Shown here piece by piece: positions 48,465 through 56,064 of a stretch of DNA of 64,000 nt (positions within the stretch are counted from its first letter, which is position 1; every line of letters starts with the position of its first letter). The stretch lies in assembly GCA_963823675.1 (NCBI GenBank), contig CAWGMT010000009.1:124001-188000 (forward strand), written 5' to 3'. Position numbers and translations under genes: made by a program. The stretch is from CAWGMT01 sp963823675 (GTDB taxonomy: Bacteria; Planctomycetota; Planctomycetia; Isosphaerales; Isosphaeraceae). A model generated the notes under the pieces. It saw only the letters and a program-made list of their open reading frames with translations. It ran no database searches and had not been told where the DNA came from.

Positions 48465-48671
48465 ATGGAGGACTACTGCGATCGGTGCGGTGCGTTGGCG
48501 ACGGGCCAGGAGCGATGGATGTTCCACCACGGCCAACCGCCCCGCAAGGAGTTCTTCTGCTGCCGTTGTCTTCGCGTCCTTCGGATCTACGCAGCCATCG
48601 GGCTCTCGCTCCTGGGGATTCTCTTGACTGCGTTCGTCGTGGCAGCGTGGTGGCTGGGCACCTTCGGCTGA
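48465..48671 (+). CDS. Small zinc-ribbon membrane protein
   Basis: The 68-residue protein reads MEDYCDRCGALATGQERWMF, HHGQPPRKEFFCCRCLRV, then one transmembrane helix (IYAAIGLSLLGILLTAFVVA). CDRC and CRC/CCRC form a plausible zinc knuckle on the cytoplasmic side. No family name is known to me. It stands alone, with no operon partner, but the combination of CxxC pairs and a clean helix supports a real gene. Confidence 0.5.
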   Translation: MEDYCDRCGALATGQERWMFHHGQPPRKEFFCCRCLRVLRIYAAIGLSLLGILLTAFVVAAWWLGTFG

Positions 48672-48861
48672 CCGCCTAACCGGGCGCCCCAGCAAGTCCC
48701 CTCCGCCGCGGCGCGGTTTCGCGCAATCGGCAGTATGGTAAGCTAAACTTGGTCGTCAGGCGGCGAGGAGGGGCGTGGCATGGGTTGTGTGAAGCGATCC
48801 GAAATCGAGGAAGCGCTCGGCGGGCCGGTCCGCTGAGCTCGGTCATGAGAGGGCCCCCACC

Positions 48862-49862
48862 ATGTATCCTCGACTTGTTATCGTTTGCGCCTTGCTTGCC
48901 ACCGGCTTCGGTCTCGCCCCCGCGCCAGCATCGGCTCTGCAAGACGAGCGCGAGGCGGTCGCTGTGCTGCATAAGGGCAGGCTTATTTTTCTCGACGAGA
49001 AAGGTCGTTTCCGCGTCTGGAGTCCGCAAGATGGGAGATTTGACGAGGACGCTTCGGTCCGATTTGTCGCGAAACGGTCACCCATCTCGCGTCGGACGGT
49101 GACAAACTCTGGGCGGCCGGCAAGTCGGCGCTCTATTCCTGGTCTCCGGACGAGCGGTCGTGGAAGAAGCTGTCCGAATTCGAAGCAGGCGGCGAGGAGC
49201 TGGCGGCTCTTATCGGAGTAGGCGGATCGCCGCTCCTGGTGTTCCCATCCAAGGTGAAGAACCTGGCTTCGGGGCGCACGTTCAAAGTGCCAAGGCTCAA
49301 GGGCCAACTCGAAATTGATTCCCTCCGGATCCTCGCCCTACACGCGACGGACTCGATGGTCTGGATCGGCACGGGACAGGGCGAGTGGGGTGGGCACCTT
49401 GTCGGCCTGAATCCCAGAACCGGCGAATGGGTTCAGTACTACGATGAGGCCCACTACGTGACGGGCATCACTCAGGCGACTCCGGACGAGGTTATCGTCA
49501 GTTGGTCGATGAGCCACTTCGGCGCGAATACGCTGCTTCGCATTCACAAGCTGGACGCGACACCGAAGTTGAGATATCCCGTACTCGTTTCGAAATATTA
49601 CCAGACGATTGCCTTCAACCGGTACGACAAGACTCTCTATGGTGTCGAGAACACCGACGTTGTATCGATCAGGGAGGGCAAGCCTTCAGTGATCGCCGGC
49701 CTGGAGGGACCGGTCTTCGAGCGAGAGCCGATGGCGATCGGCGCTTCGCCTGGTGTCTCGGCTCTACTCCCGATCGCGCAGAAAACCTTGATCGTCGTCC
49801 CGAAACATGGTCTGCCGTGGAAGCTCGCAGACGGCGCGCTGACCCGGCTTCGTGTCCCCTGA
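48862..49862 (+). CDS. Secreted hypothetical protein, beta-propeller-like, one frame change
   Basis: The start MYPRLVIVCALLATGFGLAP gives a signal peptide cut near PASA. Residues continue AVLHKGRLIFLDEKGRFRVW, then after a one-base change near 49070 in the other frame VTHLASDGDKLWAAGKSALY, SWSPDERSWKKLSEFEAGGE and many W..G/LDA motifs (VWIGTGQGEWGGHLVGLNPR). The repeated short strands look like propeller blades. Enzymatic residues are not recognisable. The C-terminus is ALTRLRVP. The repaired length is about 333 residues. Confidence 0.6.
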
Positions 49863-50236
49863 TTCGAACGCCGCGTCGCGATTGGATCGACGCGTGCACG
49901 AAAATGGAATGTTGGGTTGGGGCCAATAAGGCGCGAAGGTCGTGGAAACGGGGCCGCGCCAAAGCATCGGCGGAGCTGGCCCGCCGCGGCGTTGTCGAGC
50001 CCGCTTTGGGGCAGGGGGACGCGTAATCGATGAATGCAAGAGAGGCGTTTCCGATGGCGTTCGTCGGGTTCTCGCTCGTCGCCTCGTTGACCTGGTTCTT
50101 CTCATATCGGCCTCGTGTATCAGATGAGGAAATAAACTGGTGCGTCACCGGACCCGGCCGGGCGCGGCGGTGCCCATAGTTTCATGGACTCTATCGACGG
50201 CCCCGTCCGCTGAAGCCACCCAACGAGTAACCGACC
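49863..50236. other. Intergenic region, one possible tiny frame
   Basis: About 370 bases. The only candidate is a frame from ATG 50030 to 50212 (MNAREAFPMAFVGFSLVASL then a polar tail), which has one hydrophobic stretch but an implausible C-terminus (ends GPVR next to a recurring GTCCGCTGA word). I do not call it as a gene. Confidence 0.4.
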
Positions 50237-50853
50237 GTGTCAGACCCCTCCGAACCAATCGTTGCGAGAAGGGCGCCGCGACTGCTCGCGCGTGAACTCG
50301 CACTGGGTTCCGCAGTCGGGCTGTTGATCGGCCTGCTGACCACCTTTTGCCACTTGATGCTCAGTCGGCGGGATCTTCACCAGGTTCCTCTGGGCAGCTA
50401 TTTCGTCATTCCGTCCGCGCTCGGCCTGGCGGCCGGTTACTTCAGGAAGCAACGCACCGCGCCAAGACCTGAAAACCCATCAGACGAAGACCACGAGCGG
50501 CGACAGCGGAGGCGCGTGAGGTTCGTCGCCGCAGGCTTCGCGATTGGACTTGTGCTCGGCTTCGTCGCCACGTCGATCGACTTCGCGTGGCGAGGCTGGC
50601 TGATCCTGCCGAACGAGCTCGTCTTCAACTCGTTGTTGTTTCCCTACCTCGGCGTCCTCATCGGCTTCAACCTGACCCGCGTTACCGGCGAACCGAAGTG
50701 GTCGTGGCGATGCGTGCGCTTTAACTTGCGGACGCTGATGGTGCTGAGGAGTACACGGCTCTGGTCGATTACTATTCGAAGCTCGTTGCGAAGTACAAGA
50801 AGGCCGAGCAAGAGCCCTGGCTGCCCGTCGAGCCCGACCCGCCCGGACCGTAG
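50237..50853 (+). CDS. Small membrane protein with internal deletion and frame change
   Basis: A GTG start at 50237 gives MSDPSEPIVARRAPRLLARE and four hydrophobic segments (LGSAVGLLIGLLTTFCHLML, SYFVIPSALGLAAGYF, FVAAGFAIGLVLGFVATSID, ELVFNSLLFPYLGVLIGFNL). Near 50740 the frame reads RFNLRTLMVL, a planctomycete membrane motif normally followed by a helix. It then jumps, in a new frame, to EEYTALVDYYSKLVAKYKKA and EQEPWLPVEPDPPGP, ending at 50853. That tail is normally part of a separate soluble segment, so coding sequence between them has been lost. No function is assigned. Confidence 0.5.
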
Positions 50854-50869
50854 TGACCTGGTGTTTTAG

Positions 50870-51662
50870 CACCTGCATCGAGTAAATTCGACAGACTGGC
50901 GAGTTCGTTTTTGACGCACTGCACACATTCGATCGGCGAGGTCCCTCGATGAAGCGAAGACTCCTTGCGGCTGGTGTGGCGGCCGTATTCTTCGCCGGAG
51001 GCGTGGCGCTCTGGTCGCGCCAGCGCGCGCGCGGCTACCCCTGACTGAAAAAACTCGGGTTCTCGTCTGCGACGATCAATCCGGCGGCGGGGTCCCCGCC
51101 GAACTCTCAGCCAGCCGCCTCAGGGCACTCGCCCAGACCGGAACCTCGGGCAGGTGAATCGAAGGCGAACGTCGCGCCGTAGAGGCCCCTCCCAGCCACT
51201 TTCACCTCGGCGTCGGTTGCACCGCCGACGCGAACGGATTGACCACGAATCTCACGAATGAATCTCGAAGCCTGGACCATCAGTGCTTGTCAGGAGATAC
51301 GATCGCGACCGGTTCGCCAAACGATCCCCACCAGGCCGCGTTCCCATTCGTAAGATTCGTGTTATTCGTGGTTAACAATCCGGATTCCCTCTCCGGTCAA
51401 TTCCGACGGGGGACGCTGATCGTGCTGCACCGCCAACTTGACATTCTTCCCCTTTTCGTGTCTTTCGTGCCTTTCGTGGTTAACAATCCGGATTCGCTCT
51501 CTGGCCATCCGGCTGCGGCTCGGCCGCGCAGCGCTACCATCGGCTCCATCGGGCGGCCGGTCCGCTGCGCTTGGTCGTCGGCCTCCAAACCGGGCCTTTC
51601 CGGTGGCAAACGAACTTGCTAGACGCCGATAACCAACGCCACCTGCATCCGGGGGGCACACA
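50870..51662. other. Repeat-rich region with one very small frame
   Basis: The stretch contains a 31-codon frame at 50949-51044, MITE copy 2, and an inverted partner of the 46832-46910 block at about 51460-51535 (TTTCGTGTCTTTCGTGCC, then GGCTGCGGCTCGGCCGCGC). The 31-codon frame (MKRRLLAAGVAAVFFAGGVA, then LWSRQRARGYP) looks like a bare signal peptide and may be the start of a deleted gene. Nothing else is convincing. Confidence 0.45.
51243..51371. mobile_element. MITE-like element, copy 2
   Basis: The 129-base copy is close to copy 1 throughout. The left terminus lacks one AACACGAAT unit (it reads CCACGAATCTCACGAAT) while the right terminus is full (GATTCGTGTTATTCGTGG). Shared interior words include GACCGGTTCGCCAAACGAT and CCCACCAGGCCGC. 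It has no coding capacity. Confidence 0.75.
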
Positions 51663-51950
51663 ATGGCACTCATCAAGTGCGGCGGCTGCGGCGCGATCCA
51701 CGAGTCCGCCCTGCCGGTTTGTCCCGTCTGCGGTCGATGCCCAGGCTGCGGCCAGCGTCGGATTTCGAAGCAACGACTTGCCGAACGTTCTGCTTGCCCC
51801 GTCTGCGGGGTGCCCTACTGTTCTGGCTGCGGCCGATGTCACAGTTGCGGCGAGCGGCGATTCAGCGAGATGGGGGCTCACACCTGCGGCTTCCCTCTTG
51901 ATAAGGAGAAAGTCAGAGCGGTCGAGAAGTCGTTCGGGTTGGGTGAATGA
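51663..51950 (+). CDS. Cysteine-rich multi-zinc-ribbon small protein
   Basis: The 95-residue protein contains five CxxC-type pairs: IKCGGCG, VCPVCGRCPGCG, ACPVCGVPYCSGCGRCHSCG and a late HTCG. This arrangement suggests two or three zinc ribbons or rubredoxin-like knuckles. The tail (FPLDKEKVRAVEKSFGLGE) is helical. A 5' region with no good ribosome-binding sequence precedes ATG 51663. There is no signal peptide, so a cytoplasmic nucleic-acid- or protein-binding role is possible; nothing more can be said. Confidence 0.65.
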   Translation: MALIKCGGCGAIHESALPVCPVCGRCPGCGQRRISKQRLAERSACPVCGVPYCSGCGRCHSCGERRFSEMGAHTCGFPLDKEKVRAVEKSFGLGE

Positions 51951-52607
51951 TGGAGTGGGCGTTGCGTGGTCGCCGTGGCCGTACTCGGAGCTGCATCGTG
52001 CGTCGAGAGTGACGCTGTCTGAGGCAAAGGGCTACCCGGAGGCGGCGGATGAGCTGGTTGCCGTGGACGGCGACCCCGCGCCGATTTTCGTGGTATCATC
52101 GACTGTCTCGGCGGGCCGTGCTCGCGTAGGCCCTTCCGGGCCGCACATCGACAACTTGTTGTCGATGTTGGGCGCGGGTCTCCTGACCCCGCCCGCTGCC
52201 GGACCGAAGGACTCCCGACTGCGGGCTGCCCCGCGAGGGGCCACTTCTTCCGGGCGAAGTCCCGGAAAAAGCGTAGATTCTTTCCGCTGAGCTTCTACGC
52301 AAGTTGCGCATCTAGCGATCGCCGGACGGAGCCGGCTCCTACAAAAGCACGTGCTGCTGCGCCACTGTAGGAGGGGGCTCTGTCCCCCGATCTGTTGGTT
52401 GCGGCTATGCCGCGTTGGGTCCCGAGAGATACATCGAGGTAGAATACACTGTTTGGCCGTTTCAGGGCGACCGTTAATCGGTTATCCGGTCCCGAGGGCG
52501 TTGTCCTGCACCGGGTATTTGGGTTCCCCTTCGGAGCGTGCAGACAGCGCAACACCAAAACTTGCGCGTCGGCATTTTCCAAGGCCACTCCCCAGGAGAT
52601 CGAACGA
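51951..52607. other. Intergenic region with palindrome and REP pair
   Basis: A perfect inverted repeat CATCGACAAC-TT-GTTGTCGATG lies at 52146-52167, followed by the word GGGTCTCCTGACCCCGCCC. The REP-like pair is at 52317-52392. A frame between 51965 and 52130 (SPWPYSELHRASRVTLSEAK) has gene-like composition but no recognisable match. Confidence 0.5.
52317..52392. repeat. REP-like inverted pair, second locus
   Basis: Units at 52317-52343 (GATCGCCGG...ACGGAGCCGG...CTCCTACA) and 52366-52392 (TGTAGGAGG...GGCTCTGTCC...CGATC) are the same 27-base palindromic unit as at 8096-8177, arranged tail to tail in the opposite order, with a GCACGTGC palindrome between them. No flanking direct repeat was seen. 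Confidence 0.75.
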
Positions 52608-52988
52608 TGAGCGTTACCCGTAGCCTCGCGGTCATGATCTTCGCCGCCATTCCGTCCGTGGCCGCGGCCACGGACGATAAGCTCGACCCGGCGACGATCA
52701 AGGACAAGGTGAAAAATTGCGATCTCCCGGACTCGCTGCACCGATTCGCCAACGGGGCGATCGGTGCCGGTCTCTCCTCACTGGCGGTGGTCGCCGCTCT
52801 CGGGGTTCTTGGCGTGCCGTTACGGACGCTCTGGCTCGTGCTGCCCGTGGCCTTGGTCTGCACGGCCCTGGATCCGCGCCGGTTCTCGCTCGTCGAGGGA
52901 TGCGCGGGTGATCTCTGCTATGATGAGCGCCCGGTTCGACGGGGAGAAGCCCGATGCTCAAGACTGGGGCGAGGCGCTCGACGCCTAA
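52608..52988 (+). CDS. Small membrane protein, probable frame change near the end
   Basis: ATG 52608 gives a signal peptide (RSLAVMIFAAIPSVAAATDD), then KDKVKNCDLPDSLHRFANGA and hydrophobic segments (AIGAGLSSLAVVAALGVLGV, TLWLVLPVALVCTAL). Near 52900 the frame probably changes, since the natural tail seems to be ISAMMSARFDGEKPDAQDWG and EALDA ending at 52988. The uncorrected frame ends in Arg-rich filler at 53044. No family is known to me. Confidence 0.45.
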
Positions 52989-53223
52989 CCCCGCGCTGTT
53001 GCCGAGCCGGTCCGGCGGTTTCTGGTACAACTAACGACTCCTGAACTGAACCGATGGCAGACCCAAGTGTCAGGCCCACACCTGCGGTATGCGTCGCGGA
53101 CGACGGCCGTGACGACGACGCCCGAACGCTCCGTTATCTTGGGGTGTGAGTAGCGTTGGAACAGAAAACTGGAATAAGCCCGCGGCGAAGCCGGCACGGC
53201 GGGCCGGTTCCGCCCCGGTGCGG

Positions 53224-53412
53224 TTAGGCGTCTGGAGCCTCGCGGCGCAATTCGTGCTCTAAACGCAGGAAGTCCGCGCACCGCCTCCCGCCTGCCCCCA
53301 GCAACTCCGCCGCCAGAGTCGGGCTGCTCCGCTCGGGCCGCAACCCCGGCCAGCCGGGGCACGCCTTAGCCACCTGCTCCCACACCGGCCGCAACTCGGA
53401 GTCCGTGGCACC
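53224..53412 (-). pseudogene. Possible C-terminal remnant of an unknown gene
   Basis: A minus-strand frame encodes SELRPVWEQVAKACPGWPGL, RPERSSPTLAAELLGAGGRR, CADFLRLEHELRREAPDA, with protein-like composition. The upstream continuation lies antisense to hicB of module 3 and reads as filler, and no start codon fits. The rest of the 52989-53604 interval holds nothing recognisable. Confidence 0.3.
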
Positions 53413-53604
53413 GCGGCGTTCACGCCTATGCGATCGGCCCGGCCTCTCTCGCTTTGTCCAACATCCCGCGAGGTGTCTCCGGGATGAGCCGCGTGGCCCG
53501 GCCGTGCAGTTGACCCCGGGGCCGCCGCGGTCGGTTTCTGGTAAAATGGCGTTTACGCTCGGCTGATTGGTCCGCTGAGCTTTGACGTTCGGCTGGGGGT
53601 GAAC

Positions 53605-53814
53605 ATGCGAACTTTTACGGCTGTGATCGAGCGGTGTCCAGACACGAGCTTGTTCGTCGGCTACGTTCCGGGCTTCCCCGGCGCCCATTCGCAAGGGGAA
53701 ACGCTCGACGAGTTGCACCGGAATTTGGCCGAGGTCATCGAGATGCTGCTCGAGGATGGCGAGCCTCAACTCGAGTCGGAGTTTATCGGTACGCAGAGAG
53801 TACAGGTGGCCTGA
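53605..53814 (+). CDS. hicB: HicB-like antitoxin, module 3
   Basis: The 69-residue protein reads MRTFTAVIERCPDTSLFVGY, VPGFPGAHSQGETLDELHRN and LAEVIEMLLEDGEPQL, a clear short HicB with the FPGAHSQGET loop. I prefer ATG 53605 to GTG 53599. It precedes hicA by two bases. Here the antitoxin is first, the reverse of modules 1 and 2, so the three units are of different lineages. No DNA-binding extension is present. Confidence 0.88.
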   Translation: MRTFTAVIERCPDTSLFVGYVPGFPGAHSQGETLDELHRNLAEVIEMLLEDGEPQLESEFIGTQRVQVA

Positions 53815-53816
53815 CG

Positions 53817-54041
53817 ATGCCCAAGCTGCCGGTGCTCAAGCCGCAAGAGGTGGTATCGCGCCTGGAAGCACTGGGTTTCGTCGAGGTGCGGCAGCGCGGT
53901 GCGCACAAGCAGTTCCGCCATCCGGACGGCCGCGGCACGACGGTGCCGTTCCACAAGGGGCGGGACATCTCGCCGGTTTTGCTGCGAACGATTGCCCGTG
54001 AAATTGGAATCTCCGCCGAGGATCTTGTCGCGGCGGAGTGA
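53817..54041 (+). CDS. hicA: HicA-like mRNA interferase toxin, module 3
   Basis: The 74-residue protein reads MPKLPVLKPQEVVSRLEALG, FVEVRQRGAHKQFRHPDGRG and TTVPFHKGRDISPVLLRTIA, with catalytic His in RGAHK. The ending REIGISAEDLVAAE is the common HicA end. It is intact and follows its hicB by two bases, so the pair is one transcript. Of the three modules this one has the most canonical sequence. Confidence 0.9.
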   Translation: MPKLPVLKPQEVVSRLEALGFVEVRQRGAHKQFRHPDGRGTTVPFHKGRDISPVLLRTIAREIGISAEDLVAAE

Positions 54042-54117
54042 CGCCTGAGGTCGCACCTCAAAGCACCCCCGGGCCTCTTACGTCGGGCAATGACCGAATT
54101 CCGCGGCGCCGGGCGGC

Positions 54118-54537
54118 TTAGTACATATCCCCCATGATGATTTGAGAATTGGCGGCCGGTGGTGGCTTGGGTTGCTTCAGCTCCGGCGAGATCAACTTCA
54201 TGAGCCCCAGTACGGCCGCGCAGCCGGCGATGATCGCCATCAGAAAGCGGATGGTAAACTGCCAGGGTCTTGCCGCGCCTTGCGGCGCCGGCCGACATCC
54301 CGAAGCGAAGAGCGTCCCGTCAGGCCGCTGGTAGAGACGAACGTACCGTTTTGCGCCCCGCTCGTGGATGGCCGAAATCAAGGAGACCGTCTCATCCGGG
54401 CTCATCGCCGTGAGGTTGTAGACGTGTTTCCCGCACCCGGAGCAGTACCGCACCTGGTCGCCGCCAGACATGCTGGCCCAATCCATGGGGCAGGGATTCG
54501 GGATGGTGGATCGGCTGAGAATCGCCTCGGCGTCCAT
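54118..54537 (-). CDS. Small zinc-finger-like membrane protein
   Basis: The start MDAEAILSRSTIPNPCPMDW at 54537 is followed by RYCSGCGKHVYNLTAMSPDE, then ETVSLISAIHERGAKRYVRL and one transmembrane helix near the end (FLMAIIAGCAAVLGLMKLIS). The pattern CP.xW...(Y/F)C..C...VYN(L/I) is a recurring planctomycete family (recalled). CPMDW and CSGC suggest a zinc site. The tail is Pro-rich. The gene lies 25 bases downstream of the Gfo/Idh/MocA gene on the same strand. Function is unknown. Confidence 0.65.
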   Translation of the reverse strand: MDAEAILSRSTIPNPCPMDWASMSGGDQVRYCSGCGKHVYNLTAMSPDETVSLISAIHERGAKRYVRLYQRPDGTLFASGCRPAPQGAARPWQFTIRFLMAIIAGCAAVLGLMKLISPELKQPKPPPAANSQIIMGDMY

Positions 54538-54562
54538 CGGCGGCTTCCAATCAGACGTCCGA

Positions 54563-55896
54563 TCACCCGATCTCGTACGGAGCCCGCTGGGGACGGGTCT
54601 GGAAGGCGTTGGCCTCGGAGTCGCCGACGATCTCCTCCTTGGCGGGGTCCCAGGTGAGCTTGTGGCGGCCCAGCCGCATCGCGATATTCGCCAGGTGGCA
54701 GGTCGTGAGTGCCCGGTGGTGCGACCAGACGTCGGAGACGGGCACCGAGCGGTCGCGGAGGCACTCGAAGAAGTTCGCCATGTGGCCATCCACCGGCTTG
54801 CCCTTGCGCAGCTCCTTCAAGAGCGACTCGGGCACCGGGTTCTTGTAGAGCGCATCGACCGCGCCGCCGTCGAGGTCGATCCGGTCGCGGGTGACGAAGA
54901 TCTTGCCGTTCGAGCCCTCGAACTTCACGCCGTTCTCCAGGTCGTGGCGGATATCCAGGACGACGCCGTTGGCGAAGCTGGCGCGGATCGAGGAACTCGG
55001 TGGTGGTGTTGTAGCGGTCGTCGACGGCCGGGTAGCCGCCCTTGAACTCGACCGGGAGCACGCCCTTGACGACCTCGATCGTGTTCGGGCCGGAATTCTC
55101 CATGCCGATGGCCCACTGGCCGATGTCGACGTGGTGGGCGCCCCAGTCGGTGAGCTTGCCGCCGGAGTATTCATACCACCAGCGGAAATCGGCGTGGCAG
55201 CGATGCACGCGGTAGGCGACCTTGGGCGCCTGGCCCAGCCACATGTCCCAGTTCAGCTCGGCGGGGGGATTGATCGCGGGGAACGGGCCGCCGGTCGGGC
55301 CGCCGCCGATCGACGCGGTGACCTTGCTGGATCTTGCCGATCCGGCCGGCGCGGACCATGGCGACGGCCAGCAGGAACACGCGGTTGTGGTCGCTCCGCT
55401 GCTGGGTGCCGACCTGCACGACGCGCTTGGTCTCCTTGGCGACCTGGCCGAGCTTCTTCCCCTCGTCGATCGTCAGGGTCAGCGGCTTCTCGCAGTAGAT
55501 GTCCTTGCCCGCGTGCATGGCGTCGATGCAGATCTTGGTGTGCCAGTGGTCGGGCGTGCCGATGATCACGGCGTCGATGTCCTTGCGGTCGAGGAGCTTG
55601 CGGTAGTCCTCGTAGACGTCGGCCTTCTCCTTGCCGATGCGCTGGTCCTTCTTGGCCCTTTCGGCGTGGCGGCGGTCGACGTCGCAGACGGCCAGGAAAT
55701 CGCCGTGGTGCGAGGCCCCGCGAGCATCGCCCGAGCCCTGGCCGCCGGCGCCGATCAGGCCCAGCCGCGGCCGGTCGTTCTTGGCCCGGGTCTCGTCGGC
55801 CAGGGTGCGGCCGAAGGGCGCAAGGAAGGGGAAGAGCGCGGGGCTCGTCGCCGAGACGCGAAGGAATTCCCGGCGGTTGTGCGTGCGGATCATCAT
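54563..55896 (-). CDS. Gfo/Idh/MocA-family oxidoreductase with Tat leader, frameshifted
   Basis: The leader THNRREFLRVSATSPALFPF has a twin arginine. The Rossmann start is RLGLIGAGGQGSGDARGASH, then VIIGTPDHWHTKICIDAMHA and GKDIYCEKPLTLTIDEGKKL (EKP signature). The C-terminal domain reads WDMWLGQAPKVAYRVHRCHA and GGKLTDWGAHHVDIGQWAIG, the usual second motif. Frame changes lie near 55325 and 54990. The repaired length is about 445 residues. These proteins are exported NAD(P)-dependent sugar or inositol oxidoreductases; the substrate here is unknown. A two-component operon partner is not visible. Confidence 0.82.
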
Positions 55897-56064
55897 CGTG
55901 GTGGGCCCTCGAGCAAGATGCGACCCGGCCGGACTCCTCGGATCGACGCCCTCCGGGGGCTCGGCCTCGACTTCTCAGGTCGAATATACCCCTGCCGGAG
56001 GTGGTGGAAAAGAGGCAGCCCTGGCGCGGTGCCCAAACTGGGCCATTGCGTCCTCGGATTGGAG

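Noticed and set aside
50030..50212. Possible 60-codon membrane peptide
   Set aside because: Only one weak hydrophobic segment and a tail that is shared intergenic repeat sequence (GTCCGCTGA).
50949..51044. 31-codon frame resembling a bare signal peptide
   Set aside because: No mature part; most likely the start of a deleted gene, so described only within the intergenic entry.
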